64,000 bases of DNA from Peromyscus leucopus. Lineage: Eukaryota > Chordata > Mammalia > Rodentia > Cricetidae. Below are positions 1 to 10,899 of this stretch, piece after piece; positions within the stretch are counted from its first letter, which is position 1, and every line of letters begins with the position of its first letter. The notes beneath the pieces are model-generated. The model worked only from the letters and a program-made list of their open reading frames with translations. It was not told the origin of the DNA and searched no databases. Location: positions 112,072,329 through 112,136,328 of the forward strand of contig NC_051063.1 of assembly GCF_004664715.2 (NCBI RefSeq). The letters run 5' to 3'. The position numbers and the translations under genes were made by a program.

Positions 1-597
1 GTTTTTACATGGCTACTAAGGATCTAACTCCAGTACTCATGGCTGTGTAGCAAGTACTTGACCAACTCAGTTATCCCCCAGGCCCCTGTAACTCCATTTT
101 TAATGAGTGCATTTGTCACCATAGGAAACCAAGAGTTATTTTCTGGTTTCTCCCCATTAAATGGCCCCCACCTCCTACAAGACAAACTACAGCATTTCCC
201 GTAGTGGATTCTGAAACACAGGAGGGAGGTCTTAAGTCAGCATAAAGTAAGAAGAGAAAAATTCACCAAAGTATACATTTTAAAAGAAAAACTGCTTCAA
301 TATGAATTCTTCATCAACTTGAAAGATTTATTTTACACCAGCAATACCCACCATCTTGTTAACTCTTTCATCCAAATTGACAGGAAAATCAGCAATATTT
401 TTGTTTTAATTTTCTAAATTATCACCATGGGACAGAACTTACTTTATGTCCTCCTCAGTTGTATAACTGAATGTTGGTTATATAACTCAGATAACTAGAT
501 AGTATGTTCTTGGAAGGTACCAGCACATAAGCATTACATGACCATAAATTCTCTGATGCATCCGAATCACTCTCCTTCCTCACCAGCCCTTACTTAC
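1..597 (-). other. RAB30: RAB30 intron (3' part of the visible gene)
   Basis: Intronic sequence downstream of the residue 60-120 exon in transcript sense. It starts with donor GTAAGT at 597-592. I see no repeat or second exon here. Confidence 0.85.
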
Positions 598-781
598 CCA
601 CTAACACAGTGATGACCTTATTGCTGGCATACTGTTCTATCTCTCGCAACCACTCGGGAAGGCAACGGAAGGACTCCTCACAGGTGATGTCATAGGTGAG
701 GATCAAGGCATTGGCGCTGCGGTAATAACTTTGGGTGATTGAACGAAATCTCTCTTGACCCGCAGTGTCCCAGATCTGTAA
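598..781 (-). CDS. RAB30: RAB30 exon, residues 60-120 (switch II and core G domain)
   Basis: Rab30 is a small GTPase of the Golgi that cycles between GDP and GTP forms. This 184-nt exon encodes residues 60-120 plus the first base of codon 121. It contains the G3 motif WDTAGQ (residues 63-68, with Q68 the catalytic glutamine position), the Rab-family stretch RFRSITQSYYR (70-80) and the segment ending ITVLV. The match to mammalian RAB30 is essentially exact as I recall it. Acceptor: CCTCTCCAG, with AG at 782-783. Donor: GTAAGT at 592-597. The exon enters in phase 0 and leaves in phase 1, so the next exon should begin by completing a glycine codon and then NKID. An open frame of 590-793 exists here, but its ends are intronic. 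The following exon(s), with NKxD, SAK and the C-terminal cysteines, lie beyond the left edge. Confidence 0.98.
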
Positions 782-1009
782 CTGGAGAGGCATAAGACAG
801 GGATCAGCTTGGAAGAGCAGAACACAAACGGCATGGCCTTGCTATAGCTCAGAAACGGGAACATCACCCAAACAATTTCATGGTTGTTTTCTGCCCTGAA
901 AACACTTCTTTCTTTTCACAGTGAAGTGTTTCTGGTTTGGGGAAGGGGCTTATTCTCTTTCCTGTTTTTGTTTGTTTGTTATTTAAGACTTTTTTAATCT
1001 TAAAAAAAC

Positions 1010-1185
1010 CTTATTGTACATTTATTATATTCCAAGCTCTATTCTATTCATTTTTTATGTAATAACTTAATCTTCACAATGATCCTATAAGGTAGGTACT
1101 GTTATAATACAACACTTCCCTCATCAGGAAACTAAAGTACAGAGAGATCTATAACTTGCTCAATATCTCACAGACAATTTAGCAC
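1010..1185 (-). repeat. MIR SINE, old
   Basis: The minus strand resembles MIR. On the plus strand it shows the inverse core (taacttaatcttcacaatga, then a 'ggtaggtactgtta' block and 'aggaaactaaagtacagaga'). Confidence 0.65.
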
Positions 1186-1218
1186 TCACTATGGACTCTG
1201 TGTTCTTGCCAACAGGCT

Positions 1219-1220
<2 letters not shown>

Positions 1221-1266
<46 letters not shown>
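1221..1266. repeat. (AC)23 microsatellite
   Basis: Uninterrupted AC dinucleotide run of 46 bp. Confidence 0.99.
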
Positions 1267-1270
<4 letters not shown>

Positions 1271-1362
1271 ATAGAGAGCAGGGGTCATTGGCATTTCAGT
1301 CAGCAACCAAGAGAAAGAAAGCACAACCTCCCCAAGTTTTGCAGTTTAAAATTCTAATGAAC

Positions 1363-1508
1363 AGCTGGGCGGTGGTGGCACACACCTCTGATCTCAGTGC
1401 TTGGGAGGTAGAGGCAGGCAGATCTCTGTGAGTTCGAGGCCAACCTGGTCTACAAAGTGAGTTCCAGGAGAGGCTCCAAAGCTACACAGAGAACCCCTGT
1501 CTTGAAAA
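1363..1508 (+). repeat. B1 SINE
   Basis: 7SL-derived B1 starting 'gctgggcggtggtggcac' and ending 'ccctgtcttgaaaac'. It is flanked by a near-perfect duplication (aaattctaatgaac / aaattctcatgaac). Confidence 0.93.
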
Positions 1509-3477
1509 CAAAATTCTCATGAACACATCAAGACATCCCCACTGTTAATGGAAACAGGAGTGGTGCTATTACACTCCTGCCCCTCCACCCCACACTAAGC
1601 CCTATGACCTTAGTCACTTTTGGACTCCACTTGTGTTAAAATAGGGTTTGATAAATCATCTACTGTTTCTAAAGATCACAAGCTCAATAAGAAAGAAGGA
1701 AAAATACTTCCCAAATCTCTTCCCCCAACCTCTCTGAGCAGATCACACCACAAATGGGAGACAGAATAGAGTGTTTGGGGAGATAAGGACATCACCATCA
1801 GCTTCCCTCCTAACTATAAATCCACAGGTCACAGGTAAGTTAACCTCTTTACTATTTCCTCAGGTAAGGCCTTCTAGAACCTTCTGCCACCAGTCTCCCT
1901 TCCAATACTTCCAATCATCCCTCACCCCCCACAGCAATCGACATATCTTAACCACGTACTTGAAATAGTTTGTTTAATGCCTGTCTGGCCTACTCGATCT
2001 AAAGATTCATAACAGGAGGAGGCAGGGCCTTGTTGTCCTCACCAAATACAGTACGCCTAGGACAAAAAGCAGATGCTGACATTTTGAACTGGCCATCTCA
2101 ATTGTTCCTTACCCCTTCCCAGTGAGGTAGGCAAGCTTAATAAAAAAAACTGTTTCTTCCACCCAAGTAACCACAAAGCTGGGAATCAGAGTCCAGGTCT
2201 TCTATTCCCACCCTGTTGCTTTTGCCACTGCAAGCTCATTTAAATGTACATTTGCATCCAGCAGGCACTTGGTGTCACCCTGGCCCCACAGCAGTTTTGC
2301 TGAAGACACTGAGCAGTAAGCGGTAGCTCCTGCCACGAGCCAGCACACACATTCGCCTTTGACTTGAAGTTGCAGCAGCTCTTTGATGATATAAACTAAA
2401 GTCTGTGTGTGCTAAATGCAAACGTACACATGACAGTTTGTGCTGGAACAAAAGCTATTTCTCTTCTCTGCCTCAAAGTAGGGCCGTGGTCCTCTTCTGC
2501 CTGGATGTGCCTTAGAACAGCAGGCTATTGTTTTAAAGTCCCATTCAGCCTCTAAAACCCTTTTAACTGGATTAAGACACCGTCAATCGTTAGAAAGCGC
2601 TGTATGACTGGAACATCTTGGGAACCACTTTAAGCATCAAAATATTTTCTAAAATTGTGATTGTATGACCTTGCCGAGATATATGCCACCTTCTCATAAA
2701 GGACTGCCTGTGTCTAGCCTGGCAGTTGATTATTAAGGATGCTTATATTCCATCATCTATCACTCAAATTAGTTTCATCACCTTTCTCTATAACCCACTG
2801 TCTCTTTTCATCCTTTGCAGAGCACTAAGTATAAGATGACTAAAACAAATCCCTGATCTAAGAGATCATCGTAAGAGCCCAACTCCACCACTGATCAGCA
2901 ATGTCCTCTCAAAGAGGAGCCAAAGAACAGTGTCTCCCAATGTTGGTCTCCCATGTGTCAAGGTGTCACCCACATTGCCGTCATGGGTTTCCTTGCCCAC
3001 TCTCACCCAGAGCACAGGGCTGCTGCACTGCTCACCTGTTCTCTTACTGCACTGCTATCGCCTGCCCCTCTCATCAGTTTCCTAGGCTGTCCTCTTAAGT
3101 AGATCAGTTCTTTGAGGACCAAGGTCATCTCTTTGACTTCGTATCTTTGTTTCCTTCCTAACACAGTATGTAGTGGGCACAGATGAATAATGGTTAACGA
3201 GATGAACATAGGATTGTGAAATCACAAAGGAGGAATTGATTAGCTATTCTTAGATTAGTGGGGTTTGAAAGATCAGAGACAAACTGTTATCAGGGCCAGA
3301 TATCAGTAAGTTCCAAAAGTCAGTGATGCTTCACCTACCATGCTCCTCTGCACAATGCATCTACTATAACACAAGATGGATGGACAGATCACCAAAAGAA
3401 TGAACATTTAAACCTATGCTCATGAATCTCCTATCTGTGTAACCTATGTGTGATTGGAGATAAAACAACCTCTTATA

Positions 3478-3640
3478 TCAAGTGGTAGTGGTACAAGCCT
3501 TTAGTACCAGCATTCAAGAGGGAGAGGCAAGTAGATCTCTGTGAGCTCAAGGCCAGCTTGTTCTACAGAGCGAGATCCAGGACAGCCAAGGCTACACAGA
3601 GAATCCCTATCTAGGGAGGGAAAAAACAACAACAACTCTT
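3478..3640 (+). repeat. B1 SINE, diverged
   Basis: Contains a degraded 'ggtagtggtacaagccttta' start, 'agatctctgtgagctcaagg' and 'ctacacagagaatcccta', with an AAC-rich tail. Confidence 0.85.
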
Positions 3641-4027
3641 CTAATCAATGTAAGGTTAAAAAGTAGGCTGATCTTACATTTTTATTTATTACTCATTGAT
3701 TTGTGATACACTGAAAAATCAGTGGGTAAGATTAGATATCATCATTCTACATCTTTTTTCCTTATGCATAATTTTTCTTTTTTCTTTTTATATCTCATTC
3801 TACATGTTGCTTTATAAATAAATCATAGGCAGCTTGAACTGGATTGGCCAACTCCCATTTCTTATTAAATAGTATCAGTCTAAAGAGGTGTTAATGGCAG
3901 CAATTGAGCTGTAAATATAAAGATAAGTACGTCGAAAGCCCTGCTCTTGGGAGCCTGTGGTCTTGTGATGGAATCTAATGAAAAAAAAAAGATGGAATTT
4001 TAGCCATGTAATAAGCACTTAAAAATG

Positions 4028-4152
4028 AGGTCAGGGATAGCAAAATGGCTCAGTGAGGAAGGGCCAAGTTTGATCCCCATACCCCACAAGGTAGAAAGAG
4101 AGAACTCTTACAAGTTGTTCTTTGGCCTTCACATGCATGCTTTGTGCTCATG

Positions 4153-4197
<45 letters not shown>

Positions 4198-4232
4198 AGA
4201 GACACAAGTAAATGAAAATAAATATTTAAAAA
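4028..4232 (+). repeat. B3-type SINE with (AC)n
   Basis: tRNA-derived head ('aaaatggctcagtgagga', 'ttgatccccata') followed by a B3-like body. It has an uninterrupted AC run at about 4156-4195 and an A-rich tail. Confidence 0.65.
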
Positions 4233-5089
4233 TTGAAGCCATTGTTTTCAAAATAGAATAAATGGAATGCTAAGCTTGGAATTTATGGACGGAAAGGAGC
4301 CTGTAACCATGGGACCGTTCCTTATCTTCCCTTGTTCTTGGCCCAAGCTTGGTCCATGGCAGGCACTAACATTTCAGGTCAAACAAATGACCTCACAAGT
4401 ACATATGCAAATGGGAACTCATATCTAGGAGGGAACCACACGAAAAGGTGGTTTTCCTTTCCTGATTCCTTAGGTTGGCAACTACCTCCTCTAGAATTAA
4501 AAAAAAAAAAAACCTACAAAAGGCTCTTCCTGTCAATATCTCTTCACCCTGCTCCTACCTCCTTCCTGTCCCTATACCCTCACTCCTTCTCTTCATTTCA
4601 AATAGTTTTTCTGACCTTCTGGTTGGCATTTATGTAGACTTTACACCCACTATCCCAGCTTTCTGTTCACCATTATACTTGGTATGGATGTCTCTATGGT
4701 AAGGAACCATTTCAAAGAGTCAGGACATAAGGAGATAAAGAAGGTTCCTGTCTCTCATCAAGAATCTCCTATCAGCCCTTGTTTGTGATGGTATTTAAGA
4801 ACTGCTGAAAGAATGCCAGGGAGCTTCTCATACCCTTCCCAAGACACTCATAAGATGTGAAGTAACAATCGATTGGGAGAAGAATGCAAATAACACAAAC
4901 TGAAGTGGGATGCTTAGGCTGAGACTTAGCTACAACTCCAGTACCACTACATCATGCTGCAGATGACTGGGATCTTTCCAGGGGATTTGACTCTGAAGAT
5001 CTGATCAAGAAGTTTCAGTAACTGAATGATAGTGCTAAACATCAGTATCCTTACCTCCTACCATGTGATTTAGTTTCACTTCACATTTT

Positions 5090-5133
5090 TAAAATGGTTT
5101 TATTTTTAACTATGAGAGAGTATGTGTATGTGT

Positions 5134-5185
<52 letters not shown>

Positions 5186-5345
5186 GTGTAGGCACATGTG
5201 AAGGTGAGTATGGATGCCTGTGAGTGTAGGCTAGAAGAAAGTATCAGACAGTTGTGAGCAGCCTTACATGGGCTCTGGAAACCAAGCTCAGTCCTATACA
5301 AGAGCAGTATGCACTCTCCTCTAAGCCTTCTCTCAGCTTTTCACT
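5090..5345 (-). repeat. B3-type SINE with (TG)n
   Basis: Reverse-oriented B3-like body next to a TG run at 5121-5190 with minor interruptions. Diagnostic pieces include 'gtatggatgcctgtgagtgt' and a degraded 'caagagcagtatgcactct'. Confidence 0.6.
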
Positions 5346-5534
5346 TCCTATTTCTTTCCATCACCTCCTTTTCTTGCTGCAAGGTGATGAGCCTATTGTG
5401 CCTTCGTTCCCCTCTTATCCCACAGGAGACCCCATGGAGTTAGGAGAGTCTAGGTTAGCAAGTGAGGTTGAGATCCTGCTTGTTTCCCTACCGATATAGC
5501 CATAACTAAGTAAATCAATTAATTAAGTAACCGC

Positions 5535-5665
5535 TGGAGCTTGTATAATAAGGACAATACCATCTACTTCCCAGAGATCATACCAAGAGTTAAACTAACA
5601 ATGGTAACATATGTAAGAGCATCGATCAGAGACACTGACTTACAATACATACTCAATGAACATAC
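5535..5665 (+). repeat. Possible MIR fragment
   Basis: A degraded MIR 3' half: 'aataaggacaataccatcta' is followed by 'gagttaaactaacaatggta' and a 'gtaagagc' block. Weak. Confidence 0.4.
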
Positions 5666-6025
5666 TACCTCCTGTTTCTGGACACACTATACTCCTTCTA
5701 AGTACCAGCCATCTAGAAGCCACCAAGTGGAAGACAGAGTAGAGGTCAAAGGTCCTTTCTTGGACCTCTAGAGTTCAAAAACAAAGGTAGAGTGGGAGAA
5801 AGGATCATTTTAATAAGTAATTCATGTGACTGAATTACCTACACTACCTACAATGAAATGTGGGGATCAGGAAACATTGTCAAATAGAGCTTTTATTTAG
5901 AAGGGAAACATTATTGGTCCAACTTTGAAATCCAAAGAGAAATTCCTACTTTGTTTTCACTTCTGACATGACAGGAAAATGCATTTTCCCCACTGTCTTC
6001 GGATAAACATATCATTAATCTGTGA

Positions 6026-6243
6026 ATTTTTTTCTTTCTTTTGAGACAGGTTCTCATGTAACCTAGGCTGGTCCCCAACCTGCTATGTTAAGGATGACAT
6101 TGAATTTGCAATCACTTCACCTGACTCCTAGGTGGGATTACAGGTATGCACTACCACACCTAGTTTTATGTGGTGCTGGTAGTTTAATCCAGAGCTTCCT
6201 GCAAGCTAGGCAAGTGCTCAGCCAGCTGAGCTCCACCCCACTG
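6026..6243 (-). repeat. B4-type SINE (ID-B1 fusion)
   Basis: On the plus strand it reads 'tttgagacaggttctcatgt', then 'ggtgggattacaggtatgca' (inverse B1) followed by an inverse tRNA-like part 'aagtgctcagccagctgagc'. This head-to-tail order is typical of B4. Confidence 0.8.
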
Positions 6244-6312
6244 GATCATTTCCAGTGTGGATGTGAGTGAAGCGATTTAATAAATGTTATGAAAAAACGA
6301 ATGGTGGGGGAG

Positions 6313-6460
6313 GGCTGGAGAGATGGCTCAGTGGTTACGGGCATTGTCTGCTCTTCCAGAGGTCCTGAGTTCAATTCCCAACAACTACATGGTGGCTCAC
6401 AACAATCCATAATGAGATCTGGTGCCCTCTTCTGGCCTGCAGGCATATATGCAGGCAGAA

Positions 6461-6521
<61 letters not shown>

Positions 6522-6551
6522 TAAATAAATCTTCAAAAACAAAAACAAAAA
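6313..6551 (+). repeat. B2 SINE with (TA)n insertion
   Basis: Recognisable B2 head 'gctggagagatggctcagtg' with pol III box A/B and 'acatggtggctcacaacaat'. The tail holds a perfect TA run (6464-6518) followed by an A-rich end. The TA run forms overlapping open frames with no coding meaning. Confidence 0.95.
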
Positions 6552-6620
6552 AGGATTGTACTTCATCCCCTAAACTCTTAGAGAATACATCAAAGGTTTA
6601 CTATAAATTTAGCTTCTTAC

Positions 6621-6704
6621 CTTTACTTTTTCACCATTTATCTCCACTGTCTTAATCATAAAATCAACTCCAATTGTGGCTCCTTGACCTGGGGGGAAAA
6701 GACC
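6621..6704 (-). CDS. RAB30: RAB30 exon, residues 32-59 (switch I)
   Basis: This 84-nt exon encodes exactly 28 residues, starting GLFPPGQGATIGVDF and ending NGEKVK. It carries switch I with the conserved Mg-coordinating threonine (T41) and the Rab effector motif IGVDF (42-46). It is too short to stand out as an open frame and was found by reading the minus strand between splice sites. Acceptor: a pyrimidine tract ending TTCTTCCTTAG (AG at 6705-6706). Donor: AAG|GTAAGA. Both junctions are phase 0, so it joins in frame with the exons at 10799 and 598. The 31-bp minisatellite begins about 500 bp upstream of the acceptor in transcript sense. Confidence 0.98.
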
Positions 6705-7211
6705 CTAAGGAAGAAATAATGGCAAGTAACATTTCAGCACATCTTCCAGTTAAGTGCATTCTCCTCACTCCCCACCCCATCCTAATAAGACCGTTTAGAA
6801 ATTCGTCTCCGCCATCCTTTGACCGAGGTGACTGGCAGAGAGAGTGCTCTGCTTAGTGTCGTGTCTGGAGGGGAAGAGGGAAGGGAAAGGAAAATAGAGA
6901 GACTCTGACAGGAACAAACCCAGAAAGAATGACCGGGCAGGAGGCTGGCTGTAAAGGAGAGAATCTTGAAGGTGCAGGCACGAGTGCTGCTTTCAAAACA
7001 GAAAACTCACACAAGGGTAAGACTGGGGTGGAATGAGTCACCAGAATGACATCAGGACTGTCAGGATGGGGAAAGAAAAGGTAAGATTGGTTAAAACAAA
7101 GAGGGAAGGAAAGTGTGCGGAGCTCTGCTACAGAATGAGAATGAGTGAAAGACACGAAGCTTCTGAGTTCTCCTGGGCCTCAGGACAGTCACCAGCCTGA
7201 GGTACAGTGTG

Positions 7212-8516
7212 CCACACACACAAGTACACACAGTCCAGACAGACACACACAAGTACACACAGTCCAGACGGACACACACACAAGTACACACAGTCCAGAT
7301 GGACACACACACAAGTACACACAGTCCAGATGGACACACACACAAGTACACACAGTCCAGACAGACACACACACAAATACACACAATCCAGACACACACA
7401 CAAGTACACACAGTCCAGATGGACACACACACAAGTACACACAGTCCAGACAGACACACACACAAGTGCACACAGTCCAGATGGACACACACACAAGTAC
7501 ACACAGTCCAGATGGACACACACATAAGTACACACAGTCCAGATGGACACACACATAAGTACACACAGTCCAGATGGACACACACACAAGTACACACAGT
7601 CCAGATGGACACACACACAAGTACACACAGTCCAGACAGACACACACACAAATACACACAATCCAGACAGACACACACACAAGTACACACAGTCCAGACG
7701 GACACACACACAAGTACACACAGTCCAGATGGACACACACACAAGTACACACAGTCCAGATGGACACACACATAAGTACACACAGTCCAGATGGGCACAT
7801 ACACACACAAGTACACACAGTCCAGAGAAAGACACACACACACAAGTACACAGAGTCCAGAGAGACACACACACACAAGTACACACAGTCCAGAGAGACA
7901 CACACACAAGTACACACAGTTCAGAGAGACACACACACAAGTACACACAGTCCAGACACACACACACACACACACACACAAGTACACACAGTCCAGAGAC
8001 ACACACACACAAGTACACACATGGACACACACACAATTGCACACAGTCCAGATGGGCACACACACACAATGACACAGTCCTGATGGACACACACACAATT
8101 ACACACAGCCCAGATGGACACACACACAATTACACACAGCCCAGATGGACACACACAATTACACACAATCCAGATGGACACACACACAATTACACAGTCC
8201 AGATGGACACACACACAATGACACACAGTCCAGAAGGACACACACACTATGACACACAGTCCAGATGGACACACACACACAATGACACAGTCCAGATGAA
8301 CACACTCACAATTACACACAGTCCAGATGGACACACACACACAATTACACACAGTCCAGACAGACACACACACAATGACACACAGTCCAGATGGACACAT
8401 ACGCACAATGACACAGTCCAGATGAACACACTCACAATTACACACAGTCCAGATGGACACACACATACAATTACACACAGTCCATGTGGACACACACATA
8501 ATGACACAGTCCAGAC
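7212..8516. repeat. 31-bp-unit minisatellite, about 40 copies
   Basis: The left part is tandem 31-bp units with the core AGTCCAGATGGACACACAC plus a variable CA stretch and 'aagtaca'. The right part (about 8030-8516) is a variant family in which 'acaattacac' or 'aatgacac' replaces 'aagtacacac'. Single-base differences (GATGG/GACGG/GACAG) vary from unit to unit. Because 31 is not a multiple of three and no unit contains a stop, all frames stay open for hundreds of codons on both strands. These are not genes. On the RAB30 transcript strand the tract is UG-rich. Confidence 0.97.
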
Positions 8517-9098
8517 AGCAGAGTGGAAGCAGCATCAGAAGAGGAGGTGCCAGGCAACCCTAGACAACCCACTCCCCCTCTCTAGACATCAAAATCATTG
8601 AGTCTGAAGTTGCTCTAAGCATGAAATAGGAGAAAATTGCTTGACCTTAACCTGGAAACATAACAGTTTCGAGATAATAGGGACATTAGCAAGACCACAT
8701 GTATACTGCAACTTACTTTTTCATATTTCCTGTAAGCTTAGGGAGAGGGTTGGGGCAGCAAGGACTTCCACCAAGAAAAAAATATCTTTACCTAGTCTCC
8801 TCCCTCTTCAAAGTGCAGAATGCCAGGAATAAAGCAAAATGGACTTTATTAGCTCTTGCAGCTAAGACTGGGACATCTTTAATTAAATCCATACCCTAAC
8901 AAGAGAGTTCCTTAATTAAACTTTGAACTCAGAACACTGAGCTTCAAACCAAAAGCAAAAGCATGTCTGAAAATGATAAAAATATAAACATTCATAACTT
9001 TATTTACAAATATTGAATAGATTTTCCTGTTTGGCTTGGCTCAGACAGAAGGCTGCCAAGCTTCAGGTTTATAGCTGTTTGCAGACTAACAAATGCCA

Positions 9099-9140
9099 AA
9101 AAAATAAAAAATAAATAAATAAATAAATAAAATAAAACAA
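9099..9140. repeat. A/AATA-rich simple repeat
   Basis: Run of AAATA units (aaataaataaataaataa) with no flanking SINE body that I recognise. Confidence 0.8.
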
Positions 9141-10798
9141 ATCTTTCCCAAGCCCCCCCCACTGTTCCCCAAACCTTCCTATCTTAAAACCAGCTAAATC
9201 CAATTCAACTGCTTACTAAATAATAAATACATATATAATACTGACTATGAAATATGAACTTTAGGGAAAACTGAAAGGATAGAGAGATAAAAAGTAGACA
9301 GAAAAGAAAACATGTTTTTTGGCAGAATTACTGGTCAAAAAGAAAAGCACTTCCATTTTTAATGGCAGGGTTTATCTTGTGATTTTCAGGAGAGTGGTCC
9401 CAGAGGTTAGAGAACTATGGAGAGATCATTGGGCCAAAGAGCAGGAGACCAGTGTCCCAGCTTTGCCATCGATATGCCTCAACATCATGAGCATGTCACT
9501 GGGTCCCTCGGGATCTGTATGAGAGGACTGGATTGAATCATCTCTACATGACCTTTCAGTTAAAAAACACTGTCAAGCAAACTCTAATAAAGCACTAAGG
9601 AACAAATCTTTCTATATGGAAAATGTGTGGGTGTGTCCTCCTTACAGAAGCAAGAAAAGTTGCTACGGTTAGGTGGATGTAAAACCAGCTGGAGTTTCCA
9701 GTATCTCTCTGATAGTTGACTGAACTCCAGATGCTGGTTGGCTTTTTACTTTTGATTTTGTCAGACCAAGACTTAGAGAACACACGGGTTCCTGTCTGTG
9801 GTCATTCAGCAAGGGAAAAACCTTGACATTCCAGCAACTGTGAGCCCTCAAGTTGTTGAGGTTGCCCAGTGTGCCCCTCCAGTTTTCCACAGACTCACAG
9901 ACTGCCGTGAAAGGGGGCCTGGAGCTCACGGGCCCGTGGTATGCAGTGGGGAGGCCTGGCCAGGGAAGCTGGGCATCGGGATCCAGACTAGCACTTGGGT
10001 CGAAAACCTTGAGTCGTACTCTTTCCACAACACCAGGTCATCTTAAGCCTTCAAAGAGCTCATCTCAATGCTCCCAAGGTGCCTGTCACCAAAACAGGCT
10101 CTATGCATGATCCAGAAAAGGGCATCACTTGGATTTTTCAGCGGGAAACAAAATCAACTTTAGAGTGATTTTTCACTTTAATTTCCATATAAAAACAAGT
10201 ATGTAAGCTTGGCCAGTGATTCTCCAGGAGCCAGCCCTGGAGTGGACTTGCACTAAGATCCTATGAGAAAGAATCAAATCAGAAAGCATATTGGGTTCGT
10301 TCAAGTTCATCACTGCCCTCAGCTCGTTCCTACCTAAGAGACCCAAGCAGATTGGTTATAAACCAAAAGAGCTCACTTTGTTTTTTGGATGAGAATGGAC
10401 ATAGGCCAGAAAGTTGAGGTTTAATCTGTATTGGGGCTTTTTAAAAATGAATTATTTGGTCTTGGTTTAGTGCCCAGATTAATTTGTTTCCACCTCTAGA
10501 TGATTATGAACAGGTCTATTTTATAAGCCAAATCTATTTTTGATACTGCGCCCTGAAAACAAAACCACCTGGCCCTTTTTGTCTGAGGAAGCAAGACGAG
10601 GTGTGGGAGAAGCCCTCAGCACCGTGCTCCCTCAGGCAATTTAGAAAACCTTTGGCTATAAACTTGAAGGAGCTTTTAAAGGGTGCCTTAAGACCCTGCA
10701 GCCCAGGCGTCAGTACTGGGCCCAATCACCCATCCAGCAGATGGTCACTGTTAAGACGGGGCAGACAAACCAACCCAATGGATTCCAGATTCCCTTAC

Positions 10799-10891
10799 CT
10801 GAGTGAATCTTCGAACTAGGCACGTCTTTCCCACTCCAGCGTTGCCAATTAAAACAATTTTGAACAGGAAATCATAATCTTCCATACTCAT
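10799..10891 (-). CDS. RAB30: RAB30 first coding exon, residues 1-31 (P-loop)
   Basis: This exon encodes [19 protein letters not shown] followed by [12 protein letters not shown], the N-terminus of Rab30. The G1/P-loop is GNAGVGKT (residues 16-23), which binds the GTP phosphates, with K22 the catalytic lysine and T23 the Mg ligand. The start is the first ATG of the exon. A second in-frame ATG (codon 3) could also initiate, but the first matches the known protein. Donor: CAG|GTAAGG, phase 0. The exon extends only 8 nt upstream of the ATG to a 3' splice site, so the 5' UTR is spliced. The match to mammalian RAB30 is, to my recollection, complete. Confidence 0.98.
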
Positions 10892-10899
10892 TTACACGG
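10892..10899 (-). other. RAB30: RAB30 5' UTR remnant and 3' splice site
   Basis: Eight untranslated bases (CCGTGTAA) lie between a clear acceptor and the ATG. The acceptor AG is at 10900-10901, preceded on the minus strand by a pyrimidine-rich tract ending TGTTCGTTTGCAG. This proves at least one upstream non-coding exon, at higher coordinates in the window or beyond. Confidence 0.9.

Larger units (their letters stand above)
782..6620 (-). other. RAB30: RAB30 intron between residue-59 and residue-60 exons
   Basis: A 5.84-kb phase-0 intron. It holds two B1 copies, an old MIR, B3 elements with CA/TG tails, a B4-type SINE and a B2 with a long TA run (listed separately). 1513-3477 and 4233-5090 hold no recognisable gene. 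A degraded L2-like 3' end may lie near 3095-3190. Confidence 0.85.
6705..10798 (-). other. RAB30: RAB30 intron between residue-31 and residue-32 exons
   Basis: A 4.09-kb phase-0 intron dominated by the minisatellite at 7212-8516. The remainder (8520-10798) is mostly single copy, with an A/AATA-rich stretch near 9099-9140 and a possible old MIR near 9390-9570. Confidence 0.85.

Noticed and set aside
590..793. A 67-residue stand-alone Rab fragment starting MPLQLQIW
   Set aside because: The ATG is in the upstream intron just before the acceptor, and the last residue and stop lie in the downstream intron. The true coding interval is the exon 598-781.
7212..8516. CRISPR-like array of 31-bp repeats
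   Set aside because: Units are contiguous with no unique spacers of constant size, and the host is a mammalian intron. This is a minisatellite.
7543..8601. 352-codon Thr/His-rich open frame
   Set aside because: Entirely composed of the tandem repeat. Comparable frames exist in all phases and on both strands.
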